Below, in pieces: positions 39,924-47,898 of a stretch of DNA of 64,000 bases. The notes beneath the pieces are model-generated. The model was not told the origin of the DNA. It searched no databases and saw only the letters and a list, made by a program, of their open reading frames with translations. This DNA comes from Anaeromyxobacter diazotrophicus (lineage in GTDB: Bacteria > Myxococcota > Myxococcia > Myxococcales > Anaeromyxobacteraceae). How positions within the stretch are numbered: the stretch's first letter is position 1; every line of letters starts with the position of its first letter. Made by a program: the position numbers and the translations under genes. Location of the stretch: contig NZ_BJTG01000007.1 in NCBI RefSeq assembly GCF_013340205.1, forward strand, positions 124,001-188,000, given 5' to 3'.

Positions 39924-41783
39924 ATGTCCACGCAAACCGCCGCGGCGCGCAAGCGCCAGAAGATCGATACGGTCACCATCCGGTTCGTCGGCGACTCCGG
40001 CGACGGGATGCAGCTCACGGGCACGGAGTTCACGAAGGCCTCGGCGCTGGCGGGCAACGACCTCGCCACCTTCCCCGACTACCCCGCCGAGATCCGCGCC
40101 CCCGCCGGGTCGCTCTTCGGCGTTTCGGGGTACCAGGTCCACTTCTCCTCGAAGGACGTCCACACCCCGGGCGATCAGCCCGACGTCCTCGTGGCCATGA
40201 ACCCGGCCGCGTTCAAGACGAACCTGGCGGACCTCCGCGTGGGCGGGATGCTGCTGGTGAACTCGGGCGCCTTCACCGCGGCCAACCTCGAGAAGGCCGG
40301 CTACAAGTCGAACCCGCTGGAGGACCCGGCGCTGAAGCAGAACTACCGGGTGGTCCAGGTCGACATGAACCAGGCGACCGAGGCCGCGCTGCAGGGCTCG
40401 GGCCTCTCCTCGAAGGACGCCGCGCGCTGCAAGAACTACTACGCGCTCGGCCTCATGTACTGGCTCTACAGCCGGAACGAGGAGCAGCAGGTCGGCGCCA
40501 TCCAGAAGAAGTTCGCCAAGAAGCCGGAGATCGCCAAGGCGAACGTGGCCGTGTTCAAGGCCGGCTACGACTTCGGCGAGACGAGCGAGATCTTCCACGA
40601 GCAGTACGAGGTGCCCGCCTCCAAGCTCCGCCCCGGCACCTACCGCAACATCACCGGCAACGCGGCCACCGCCCTCGGCTTCGCCGCGGTCGCCAAGCAG
40701 ACCGGCCGGACGGTGTTCCTGGGCAGCTACCCCATCACGCCCGCCACCGAGATCCTTCACGAGATGTCGTACATGAAGGCGCACGGCGTGGTGACGTACC
40801 AGGCCGAGGACGAGATCGCCGGCATCGGCTCGGCCATCGGCGCCTCGTTCGGCGGCTCGCTGGGGGTGACGAGCACCTCCGGCCCGGGCCTCGCCCTCAA
40901 GGCGGAGATGCTCGGCCTCGCCGTCATCGCCGAGCTGCCCCTCGTCGTGGTGAACGTGCAGCGCGGCGGCCCGTCGACGGGCATGCCCACCAAGACCGAG
41001 CAGGCCGACCTCTACATCGCCCTCTTCGGCCGCCACGGCGAGGCGCCGCTGCCGGTGATCGCCGCGCAGAGCCCGACCGACTGCTTCTACGCCGCCATGG
41101 AGGCGATGAAGATCGCGGTGAAGTGGATGACCCCCGTCATCCTCCTCACCGACGGCTACCTCGCCAACGGCTCGGAGCCCTTCCGCATCCCGGACGAGTC
41201 CGAGCTGCCGAAGGTCGAGCCGAAGTACCAGACCGAGAAGAACGGTCCCGACGGCTCGTACCTGCCGTACATGCGCGACGCGAAGCTCATCCGTCCCTGG
41301 GCCATCCCCGGCACGCCGGGCCTCGAGCACCGCATCGGCGGCCTGGAGAAGGACTCGCTGTCGGGCATGGTCTCGTACGACGGCATGAACCACGAGAAGA
41401 TGGTCAAGACGCGGGCGCAGAAGATCCGCAACGTGGTCGAGGACGTCCCCGATCTCGTCGTGGACGGCCCGCAGCAGGGCGAGGTGCTCCTGCTCTCCTG
41501 GGGCGGCACCTACGGCTCGGTCCGCACGACCGCCGAGGCGCTCCGCGCCGAGGGGAAGAGCGTCGCGCACGCCCACCTGCGCTGGCTCAACCCCATGCCG
41601 AAGAACCTGGGCGCGGTGCTGAAGAGCTTCAAGAAGGTGGTCATCCCGGAGGTGAACGACGGGCAGCTGGCGTTCGTCATCCGCGGCCGGTTCCCGGGGG
41701 TGGATCCCATCCAGTACAACCGCATCAACGGGAAGGCGCTCAAGGTGTCCGAGCTGAAGAAGCGCGTCCTGGAGCTGCTCTAA
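39924..41783 (+). CDS. korA: 2-oxoacid:ferredoxin oxidoreductase, fused gamma-alpha subunit
   Basis: A 619-residue subunit. The gamma domain comes first (about 15-200: VTIRFVGDSGDGMQLTGTEF), then the alpha domain (SYPITPATEILHEMS, AEDEIAGIGSAIGASFGGS, TSGPGLALKAEM, VVNVQRGGPSTGMPTKTEQ) and the C-terminal transketolase-like domain. With KorB it interconverts a 2-oxoacid (most often 2-oxoglutarate) and its acyl-CoA with ferredoxin, in the oxidative or reductive direction. The ATG at 39924 has AAGGAG upstream; an earlier in-frame ATG gives nonconserved sequence. Confidence 0.96.
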   Translation: MSTQTAAARKRQKIDTVTIRFVGDSGDGMQLTGTEFTKASALAGNDLATFPDYPAEIRAPAGSLFGVSGYQVHFSSKDVHTPGDQPDVLVAMNPAAFKTNLADLRVGGMLLVNSGAFTAANLEKAGYKSNPLEDPALKQNYRVVQVDMNQATEAALQGSGLSSKDAARCKNYYALGLMYWLYSRNEEQQVGAIQKKFAKKPEIAKANVAVFKAGYDFGETSEIFHEQYEVPASKLRPGTYRNITGNAATALGFAAVAKQTGRTVFLGSYPITPATEILHEMSYMKAHGVVTYQAEDEIAGIGSAIGASFGGSLGVTSTSGPGLALKAEMLGLAVIAELPLVVVNVQRGGPSTGMPTKTEQADLYIALFGRHGEAPLPVIAAQSPTDCFYAAMEAMKIAVKWMTPVILLTDGYLANGSEPFRIPDESELPKVEPKYQTEKNGPDGSYLPYMRDAKLIRPWAIPGTPGLEHRIGGLEKDSLSGMVSYDGMNHEKMVKTRAQKIRNVVEDVPDLVVDGPQQGEVLLLSWGGTYGSVRTTAEALRAEGKSVAHAHLRWLNPMPKNLGAVLKSFKKVVIPEVNDGQLAFVIRGRFPGVDPIQYNRINGKALKVSELKKRVLELL

Positions 41784-41807
41784 GCCGCTCGGAAAGGAGA
41801 ACACGAC

Positions 41808-42866
41808 ATGAGCACGACGAACGGCACGAACGGCGCCCAGGCAGCGGCGGTCCCCGCGTACACCAAGAAGGACTTCGAGTCCGGAGTCGATCCCCGGTGG
41901 TGCCCGGGCTGCGGCGACTGGTCCATCATCAACCAGGTGCAGAAGGTGATGCCGACGGTCGGGGTGAAGCGCGAGAACATCGTCTTCATCTCCGGCATCG
42001 GCTGCAGCTCGCGGTTCCCGTACTACATGAACAACTACGGGATGCACACGCTGCACGGGCGCGCGCCCTCCTTCGCCTCCGGGCTGAAGGTCTCGCGGCC
42101 CGAGCTGCAGGTGTGGGTGATGACCGGTGACGGCGACGCGCTCGCCATCGGCGGCAACCACTTCATCCACTGCATGCGGCGGAACCTGGACATCAAGGTG
42201 GTGATGTTCAACAACCGCATCTACGGCCTCACCAAGGGCCAGGTCTCCCCGACCTCCGAGCTCGGCAAGAAGACGAAGACGACGCCGTTCGGCTCGCCCG
42301 ACCAGCCCTTCAACCCGCCCGCGCTCGCGCTCGGCGCCGGCGCCACCTTCGTGGCGCGCAGCGTGGACGTCGAGGGCGCGCACATGGGCGGCGTGCTGAA
42401 GTCGGCCGCCGGTCACAAGGGCTCGGCGTTCATCGAGGTCCTGCAGAACTGCCCCATCTTCAACGACGGCGCCTACCTCTCGCTGACCGAGAAGTCGGTG
42501 AAGGCCGATCAGCTCCTCCGCATGGAGCAGGGCAAGCCGCTCGTCTTCGGCAAGGACGGCAAGAAGGGCATCCGCCTGAACCGGGAGACGATCCAGCTCG
42601 AGGTCGTCACGATCGGCGAGGGCGGCGTCACGGAGAAGGACCTCGTCGTCCACGACGCGACGCGCGAGGACCCGACGTACTCCACGATGATGGCGAACCT
42701 CAACCAGAAGCCGGGGTTCCCGACGCCCATCGGCGTGTTCCGCGACGTGCAGCGGCCGACCGCCGAGGACCTGAACGCGCAGCAGGTCCAGGAGCAGAAG
42801 GCGAAGTCGGGCAAGGCGGACATGAAGACCATGCTCGCCGGCAGCGACACCTGGGTGGTGAGCTAG
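41808..42866 (+). CDS. korB: 2-oxoacid:ferredoxin oxidoreductase, beta subunit
   Basis: A 352-residue ThDP-binding subunit: WCPGCGDWSIINQVQKVM (first cluster/ThDP segment), GIGCSSRFPYYMNNYG, the Mg-ThDP motif GDGDALAIGGNHFIH (about 105-119) with NNRIYGLTKGQVSPTS following, and the later NCPIFNDGAY region. It carries the active site and Fe-S cluster of the KorAB complex. AAAGGAG precedes the ATG, 24 bp after korA. Confidence 0.96.
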   Translation: MSTTNGTNGAQAAAVPAYTKKDFESGVDPRWCPGCGDWSIINQVQKVMPTVGVKRENIVFISGIGCSSRFPYYMNNYGMHTLHGRAPSFASGLKVSRPELQVWVMTGDGDALAIGGNHFIHCMRRNLDIKVVMFNNRIYGLTKGQVSPTSELGKKTKTTPFGSPDQPFNPPALALGAGATFVARSVDVEGAHMGGVLKSAAGHKGSAFIEVLQNCPIFNDGAYLSLTEKSVKADQLLRMEQGKPLVFGKDGKKGIRLNRETIQLEVVTIGEGGVTEKDLVVHDATREDPTYSTMMANLNQKPGFPTPIGVFRDVQRPTAEDLNAQQVQEQKAKSGKADMKTMLAGSDTWVVS

Positions 42867-42909
42867 CCCCCGCCGCCGCGCGCCGGCGCTCCGCCGCCGG
42901 CCGCTCCTC

Positions 42910-43776
42910 TCACGGCGCCGCCCATTCCCCGGGCGGCGCCGTTCCGTTTTCCAGGGCGGCCGCGCACGCCTCGGCGCCGCGCAGGCTCAGCTGGCACCGC
43001 TCCGCCCCGGGCGCCGCGTCGAGGCAGCGCCGGCAGGCGCGGACGCCCTCCGCGCAGCGGCCCAGACGGACGAGCGAGATGCACCAACCGTGGAGCGCCT
43101 CGGCGTAGGCCGGCGCCAGCTCGGCCGCGCGCCGGTACTCCTCCTCGGCGCGGGCGTGCCGCCCGGCGGCGAGGTCGAGGAAGCCGAGGTCGTGCCAGGC
43201 CTCGGCCGCGTCCGGCTGCGCCTCGAGCAGGTGCAGGTACTCCCTCCGCGCGGCCTCGAAGAGCTGCTCCTGGCGCGCGGGGTCGCCGCGCCCCCGGTGG
43301 AGGAGCGCGCGCGCGAGATCGAGCCGGGCGGGGAGGAGGTCCGGGTCCACCGCCAGCGCCGCCCGGAAGTGCGCTTCGGCTTCGCCCGCGTCACCTTGCG
43401 TCAAGGAGAGCTCCCCCAGGTTCACCCGCGCCTCCGCGAAGTCAGGGGCCGCGCGCGCGGCGTGCTCGAACCGGCGCCGCGCCTCCTCGAGCCGCCCCCG
43501 GCGCCGCTCCACCACCCCCGCGCCGTTCAGCGCCTCGGGGATTTCCCCGTTGAACTCGAGCGCGTGCGCGAAGGCGATCTCCGCCCGCTCGAGGTCGTCC
43601 TGCGCCAGGTACCGGTAGCCGCGCGAGATCTCCTCCGCCGCGCGCGGGTGGACGCGAGGGGAGGGGAGGCACGCGACCGCGCAAGCAGCGAGGGCGAGGA
43701 GGAGCGGCGGAGCGCCCGCCGCCGCTCTCGCGGTCGCGGTCGCAGTCGCGGTCGAGGTCGCGGTCGAGGTCGTCAC
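42910..43776 (-). CDS. TPR lipoprotein
   Basis: A 288-residue protein. After the GTG start come about 15 residues of Thr/Ala/Ser repeats encoded by a GGTCGN array, then a lipoprotein-type signal (PPLLLALAACAVAC; lipobox LAAC or AVAC) and five or six TPRs (for example EISRGYRYLAQDDLERAEIA, PEALNGAGVVERRRGRLEEA, AEARVNLGELSLTQGDAGEA). GTG 43776 is preferred because GAAGGA lies 9 bases upstream; an ATG at 43809 would overlap the divergent gene. The 3' end contains the korAB terminator. Function unknown, likely an assembly or adaptor lipoprotein. Confidence 0.8.
   Translation of the reverse strand: MTTSTATSTATATATARAAAGAPPLLLALAACAVACLPSPRVHPRAAEEISRGYRYLAQDDLERAEIAFAHALEFNGEIPEALNGAGVVERRRGRLEEARRRFEHAARAAPDFAEARVNLGELSLTQGDAGEAEAHFRAALAVDPDLLPARLDLARALLHRGRGDPARQEQLFEAARREYLHLLEAQPDAAEAWHDLGFLDLAAGRHARAEEEYRRAAELAPAYAEALHGWCISLVRLGRCAEGVRACRRCLDAAPGAERCQLSLRGAEACAAALENGTAPPGEWAAP
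42913..42950 (+). terminator. Intrinsic terminator of korAB
   Basis: An 11-bp perfect stem CGGCGCCGCCC-ATTCCCC-GGGCGGCGCCG followed by TTCCGTTTT. It lies within the last codons of the convergent TPR gene. Confidence 0.85.
43733..43776. repeat. GGTCGN hexamer array, locus 3
   Basis: About seven hexamers (GGTCGC/GGTCGA) encoding the Thr/Ala/Ser stretch directly after the GTG start of the TPR lipoprotein. Confidence 0.8.
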
Positions 43777-43807
43777 GCTGGCCCGTCCTTCGCAACCGAC
43801 GTGCCGC

Positions 43808-44317
43808 ATGCGCCTCCCCGCCCTCGCCCTCGTCGCCGCGTGTCTCCCCGCCCTCGCGCGCGCGCAGCTCGCGCCGCGCTCCCTCGCCCTCGAGCTCGGT
43901 TTCTCCAGCGATTCCGCTCCCGCCCTGGGTTCCCGCGCGCCGGTCGGCCTGGTCGCCTCGTGGTGGCTCGCCGGCGAACTCGACGCCACCGCGCGCGCCT
44001 CCTGGGCGTCCGCCGCCCGGACCGACGGCCGCGCGGCGGACGGCGCCTACGAGGCGGGCGCCGGGCTTCGGTACCGACTCGCGCGCTGGGGCTCCCTCCG
44101 GCCCCACCTCGCGGCCGAGGTAGCGGCGGTCGGCGTGCTCCCCGGCTCGGGCTTCTCGGCGGAGACCGGCGTCAGGTTGGGCGGCGGGGTGGGGCTCGAG
44201 GCGTTCCTCGGCCGTGAGGTGTTCCTCGCGCTCGCCCTCCAGGGGAGCGAGCTCTGGCTGCCCCACGGAGGGGGGCTCGGCCTGGGGGCCGCGCTGCGAG
44301 CCGGAGCCTACTTCTGA
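43808..44317 (+). CDS. Small exported beta-barrel-like protein
   Basis: A 169-residue protein with a signal peptide (MRLPALALVAACLPALARA, cleavage before QLAP). The rest alternates short hydrophobic strands with Gly/Arg turns (LALELGFSSD, VGLVASWWLAGELDAT, GAGLRYRLARWGSLRPHLAAEV, split at residue 20) and ends LGLGAALRAGAYF, with a C-terminal Phe as in outer-membrane proteins. Likely an 8-strand outer-membrane barrel. No strong Shine-Dalgarno. Diverges from the TPR lipoprotein. Confidence 0.7.
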   Translation: MRLPALALVAACLPALARAQLAPRSLALELGFSSDSAPALGSRAPVGLVASWWLAGELDATARASWASAARTDGRAADGAYEAGAGLRYRLARWGSLRPHLAAEVAAVGVLPGSGFSAETGVRLGGGVGLEAFLGREVFLALALQGSELWLPHGGGLGLGAALRAGAYF

Positions 44318-44330
44318 CTTCGTGCCGTAT

Positions 44331-44359
44331 TTGACACTCGACGTATCGTCACATACCTT
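44331..44359 (+). promoter_or_regulatory. Promoter of the ribbon-helix-helix gene
   Basis: TTGACA, 17-bp spacer, TACCTT. Start predicted near 44366, only a few bases before the ATG at 44370, so the mRNA may be leaderless. Confidence 0.5.
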
Positions 44360-44369
44360 CACTCGCGGC

Positions 44370-44561
44370 ATGGCGCGCAAGAAGATCTCGACGACGATCT
44401 ACATCACGCCCGAGCAGAACGAGCGCCTCAAGGTGTTGAACGATCGGACGAAGGTGCCGGTGGCCGAGTACATCCGGCAAGGCATCGACCTCGTCCTCGA
44501 CAAGTACAAGGGCGCCCTTCCTGGGCAGCTTTCACTTGATGACGTGGGGGAGAGGAAGTAG
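44370..44561 (+). CDS. Ribbon-helix-helix DNA-binding protein
   Basis: A 63-residue protein matching the RHH fold: basic strand ARKKISTTIYITPEQNERL, helix A to about residue 32, turn KVPVAEYIRQGIDLVLDKY forming helix B. Such proteins are dimeric repressors or antitoxins. There is no toxin-like gene next to it; it precedes the epimerase genes by 9 bp and may regulate them. Codons are less GC-biased than in neighbours. The ATG at 44370 is the only start giving the fold. Confidence 0.85.
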   Translation: MARKKISTTIYITPEQNERLKVLNDRTKVPVAEYIRQGIDLVLDKYKGALPGQLSLDDVGERK

Positions 44562-44570
44562 TCCTCCCGC

Positions 44571-45542
44571 ATGGCAGAGCAGCGAGCCGTCGTCCTCGGC
44601 GCCGCGGGGTTCATCGGTAGCCACCTGTGCGACCGGTTCCTGGGCGAGGGGTGGCGGGTCACCGGCGTCGACAGCCTCATCACGGGAACCCTCCGCAACC
44701 TCGAGCATCTCCGGCGCGAGCCGCGCTTCGACTTCCTCCGCGCCGACATCTGCGACCCGCTCGACGCCCTCGCCGGGCCCGTGGACGCGGTGCTCGACTT
44801 CGCCTCGCCCGCCTCCCCCGTCGACTACCTGAAGCACCCCTTCGAGACGCTGCACGTGGGCTCCATCGGGGTCGAGAACGCGCTCAAGCTCGCCAAGCGC
44901 AGCGGCGCGCGCTTCCTGCTCTCCTCCACCTCCGAGGTGTACGGCGATCCCCTGGAGCACCCGCAGCGCGAGTCGTACTGGGGCAACGTGAACCCCATCG
45001 GCCCGCGCGCCGTGTACGACGAGGCGAAGCGCTTCGCCGAGGCCATCACCATGGCGTACCGGCGGTACGAGCGGGTCGACACCCGCATCGCCCGGATCTT
45101 CAACACCTACGGCCCGCGGATGCGGCTCGACGACGGCCGCGTGGTCCCCACCTTCGCGGGCCAGGCGCTGCGCGGCGAGCCGATCACCGTCTACGGGGAC
45201 GGCTCCCAGACGCGCAGCTTCTGCTACGTGGACGACAACGTCGAGTGCATCTTCCGCCTCCTGCACGCCAGCACCGGCGAGCCCGTCAACGTCGGGACGC
45301 CCCACGAGATGTCGATGCTCGAGCTCGCGAAGTGGGTCCGCGAGGCGGTGGGCTCCAAGGTGGAGCTGGTCTTCCAGCCGCTGCCGCAGGACGACCCGCG
45401 CGTCCGGCGGCCGGACATCAGCCGCGCCCGCGAGCTGCTCGGGTGGGAGCCGCGGGTGCCGTTCGACGAAGGGATGCGCCGGACCATCGCCTGGTTCAAG
45501 GAGCGCATCGAGCGCGGAGACCTCGCCGCCGCCGCGGGCTGA
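44571..45542 (+). CDS. UDP-glucuronate decarboxylase-like SDR (UDP-xylose synthase family)
   Basis: A 323-residue extended SDR. NAD motif [10 protein letters not shown] (residues about 10-19), [12 protein letters not shown], catalytic [24 protein letters not shown] (YxxxK) and [19 protein letters not shown] identify the UXS/UDP-glucuronate decarboxylase group, making UDP-xylose from UDP-glucuronate. UDP-glucose dehydrogenase, which would make its substrate, is encoded at 62164. dTDP-glucose dehydratases are close relatives; the SPAS motif argues for UXS. Confidence 0.88.
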   Translation: MAEQRAVVLGAAGFIGSHLCDRFLGEGWRVTGVDSLITGTLRNLEHLRREPRFDFLRADICDPLDALAGPVDAVLDFASPASPVDYLKHPFETLHVGSIGVENALKLAKRSGARFLLSSTSEVYGDPLEHPQRESYWGNVNPIGPRAVYDEAKRFAEAITMAYRRYERVDTRIARIFNTYGPRMRLDDGRVVPTFAGQALRGEPITVYGDGSQTRSFCYVDDNVECIFRLLHASTGEPVNVGTPHEMSMLELAKWVREAVGSKVELVFQPLPQDDPRVRRPDISRARELLGWEPRVPFDEGMRRTIAWFKERIERGDLAAAAG

Positions 45543-45564
45543 GCGCGCGGCCGGAGCCCCTCAC

Positions 45565-46497
45565 ATGGACAAGAAGATCCTCATCACCGGTGGAGCCGGG
45601 TTCATCGGCTCGACCATCGCCGACCTCTTCCTCGCCGCCGGGTGGGAGGTGGCCGTCCTCGACGACCTCTCCTCGGGGAAGCGCGAGAACGTTCCGTCCC
45701 GGGCGCGCTTCTACCCCTGCGATGTGCGGAGCGCCGCCGCCACCGAGGCGATCCTGAAGGAGCGGCCGACGGTGATCGCGCACGAGGCGGCGCAGATCGA
45801 CGTCCGGAAGTCGATGGCCGACCCGCGCCACGACGCCGACGTGAACGTGGGTGGGCTGCTCAACGTCATGCAGGCCGCGGTGAAGGCGGGCTCGGTGAAG
45901 CAGGTGCTGTTCGCGAGCTCCGGCGGCGCCATGTACGGGGAGACCGAGCGCATCCCGACCCGCGAGGATCACCCGGCGCGGCCGGTGTCGCACTACGGGG
46001 CGGCGAAGAGCGCGAGCGAGCTCTACCTCGGGGTCTACCAGGCGAACCACGGCATCCCCTACGCCGCGCTCCGCTACGCGAACGTGTACGGGCCCCGCCA
46101 GGATCCGCACGGCGAGGCGGGGGTGGTGGCGATCTTCTCCGGCAAGCTGCTCCAGGGGAAGCCTTGCACCATCTACGGCGACGGCCGGCAGACGCGCGAC
46201 TACGTGTTCGTGGGCGACGTGGCGCGGGCGAACCTGCTCGCCGCGGAGCGCGGGTTCACGGGCGCGCTCAACGTGGGCACCGGCGTCGAGACCGACGTGA
46301 ACCAGCTCCACGCGCTCATGGCCCGCGCCGCCGGCGTCGAGGCGAAGCCCACCTACGCGCCCGGCCGTCCCGGCGAGCAGAAGCGCTCCTGCATCGACCC
46401 GGCCGCCGCCGCGGCGGCGCTGGGGTGGCGGCCCGAGGTGCCGCTCGAGGAGGGCCTGCGGCGGACCCTCGAGTTCTTCCGCGGCCGCGGCGCCTAG
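45565..46497 (+). CDS. NAD-dependent nucleotide-sugar epimerase (GalE-like)
   Basis: A 310-residue extended SDR: ITGGAGFIGSTIADLFL (residues 7-23), AAQIDVRKSMADP, SSGGAMYGE, HYGAAKSASELYL (catalytic YxxxK) and YANVYGPRQDPHGEAGV. This wording is typical of bacterial UDP-glucose/UDP-N-acetylglucosamine 4-epimerases. 22 bp separate it from the decarboxylase gene, so they probably share a transcript. Confidence 0.88.
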   Translation: MDKKILITGGAGFIGSTIADLFLAAGWEVAVLDDLSSGKRENVPSRARFYPCDVRSAAATEAILKERPTVIAHEAAQIDVRKSMADPRHDADVNVGGLLNVMQAAVKAGSVKQVLFASSGGAMYGETERIPTREDHPARPVSHYGAAKSASELYLGVYQANHGIPYAALRYANVYGPRQDPHGEAGVVAIFSGKLLQGKPCTIYGDGRQTRDYVFVGDVARANLLAAERGFTGALNVGTGVETDVNQLHALMARAAGVEAKPTYAPGRPGEQKRSCIDPAAAAAALGWRPEVPLEEGLRRTLEFFRGRGA

Positions 46498-46647
46498 CGC
46501 CGCCTCCCCGGGTCCCCGCCCCCCCTCCCGTGGAGCGTGCGCGCGGCGCCTCGCCCCCTGCGGCGGCCGAGCGCGAGCCCTACCCTCGTGAGAAGGCGCG
46601 CGCCGGAGCACCGCCGCGCGCGCCGGGACACGGCGAGGGGGAGAGGC

Positions 46648-47298
46648 ATGGCGAGAGGGTCGAGCAGGACCACCACCGATCACGAGGAGATCCGGCGCTG
46701 GGCGGAGGGGCGGGGCGCGTCGCCCGCGGAGGTGGAGGGGACCGAGCGAGGGGGGGAAGACGCCGGCGTCCTCCGGCTGGACTTCCCCGGCTACACCGGC
46801 ACGCCGCCGCTGCGGCACATCTCGTGGGACGACTGGTTCGAGAAGTTCGACGCCTCAGGCCTGGCGCTCGTGTACCAGGAGCAGACGGCGCGCGGGCAGC
46901 GGAGCAACTTCAACAAGCTGGTGGCGCGCGAGGCCGCCGCGGCGCGCGCGCGCGGTGACCGCGGGGCGTCCCGCCGCGCGCGGCGCGCCGGTCCGCGGGC
47001 CGGGCGGAGCGCGGCCGCGAGCAAGGCGGGCCGCGCCAGCGCCGCCGCCCGGCGTCGCGAGGGCACCCGCCGGACGAAGCGGGCCGGCGCCGGCGCGACG
47101 CGGGCGGGGCAGGGGGAGCGGCGCCGCAAGGCGCCGCGCGCGAGCGCGGCCCGGATGGCGGGGGGCCGCGCGCCGGCGAAGCGCGGCGGCTCCCGGAGCG
47201 CGGCGAGCAAGCGGGGCGCCGGCGCCGCGCGGCGCCCCTCGGCCGGCGGGCGCGCGCGCACCGGCCGCGGCAGCCGCCGCCCCACCTCGAAGCGTTGA
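46648..47298 (+). CDS. Conserved-domain protein with histone H1-like basic tail
   Basis: A 216-residue protein in two parts. Residues 10-95 form a conserved acidic domain (EEIRRWAEGRGASPAEVE, LRLDFPGYTG, LRHISWDDWFEKFDASGLAL, SNFNKLV) that I know as a widespread hypothetical family, often misnamed in databases. Residues 96-216 are Arg/Lys/Ala/Gly-rich with SKR, AKR and RRP repeats, like histone H1 tails, and could bind DNA or RNA. The 150-bp gap upstream holds no clear promoter. ATG 46648 follows GGGGGAGAGG. Confidence 0.75.
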   Translation: MARGSSRTTTDHEEIRRWAEGRGASPAEVEGTERGGEDAGVLRLDFPGYTGTPPLRHISWDDWFEKFDASGLALVYQEQTARGQRSNFNKLVAREAAAARARGDRGASRRARRAGPRAGRSAAASKAGRASAAARRREGTRRTKRAGAGATRAGQGERRRKAPRASAARMAGGRAPAKRGGSRSAASKRGAGAARRPSAGGRARTGRGSRRPTSKR

Positions 47299-47304
47299 GC
47301 GCAG

Positions 47305-47874
47305 ATGATCCCCGACCGCGCGGGCGAGCTCGATCTCGACTGGGTGACGCCCGACCTCGCGGTCGGCGGGCGGCTGCCGCTCGCCGCGGCCGGCCGCCTC
47401 GCCCGGGAGCACGGGATCCACCACGTGGTGGACCTGCGCGTCGAGGAGTGCGACGACGAGGCGGTCCTGCGCGCGCACGGCATCGAGCTGCTCCGCCTGC
47501 CCACGCAGGACCTCATGGGCGTCGCGCTGCCGATGCTCGACGACGGGGTGAGCTGGGTCGGCGCGAAGCTGGACCGGGGTGCCAAGGTGCTCGTCCACTG
47601 CCAGCACGGCGTGGGCCGCAGCGCGCTGCTCGCGCTGTGCGTGCTGGTGGCGCGCGGCGACCCGCCGCTCGCGGCGCTCGCCCGGGCCAAGGCGGCGCGG
47701 CGGCGCGTCTCGCCGAGCCCCGGCCAGCTCGAGACCTACCGGGCATGGCTCGCCACCTGGCGGGCGCGCACCGGCCAGGACCTCGCCATCCCGTCCTTCG
47801 ACGAGCTGGCCTGGATCGCCTACAGCCACCTGCGCGAGCCGGCCGGCGGGCAGGCGCGCGGGGCGGCGCGCTGA
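47305..47874 (+). CDS. Dual-specificity protein phosphatase-like protein
   Basis: A 189-residue phosphatase fold. The P-loop HCQHGVGRSALLAL (about residues 97-110) has the CX5R signature; the general-acid Asp is probably in LPTQDLMG. The start, DWVTPDLAVGGRLP, is typical of bacterial DSPs. The last 40 residues are less conserved. It starts 7 bp after the histone-tail protein and is followed after 24 bp by the PRTase-like protein; protein, nucleotide or lipid phosphate could be the substrate. Confidence 0.85.
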   Translation: MIPDRAGELDLDWVTPDLAVGGRLPLAAAGRLAREHGIHHVVDLRVEECDDEAVLRAHGIELLRLPTQDLMGVALPMLDDGVSWVGAKLDRGAKVLVHCQHGVGRSALLALCVLVARGDPPLAALARAKAARRRVSPSPGQLETYRAWLATWRARTGQDLAIPSFDELAWIAYSHLREPAGGQARGAAR

Positions 47875-47898
47875 GCGGCGGGCCGGGCGAGGCCGGGC

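Noticed and set aside
44370-44561. Toxin-antitoxin pair built on the ribbon-helix-helix protein
   Set aside because: No toxin-like gene lies on either side; the next gene is a nucleotide-sugar decarboxylase.
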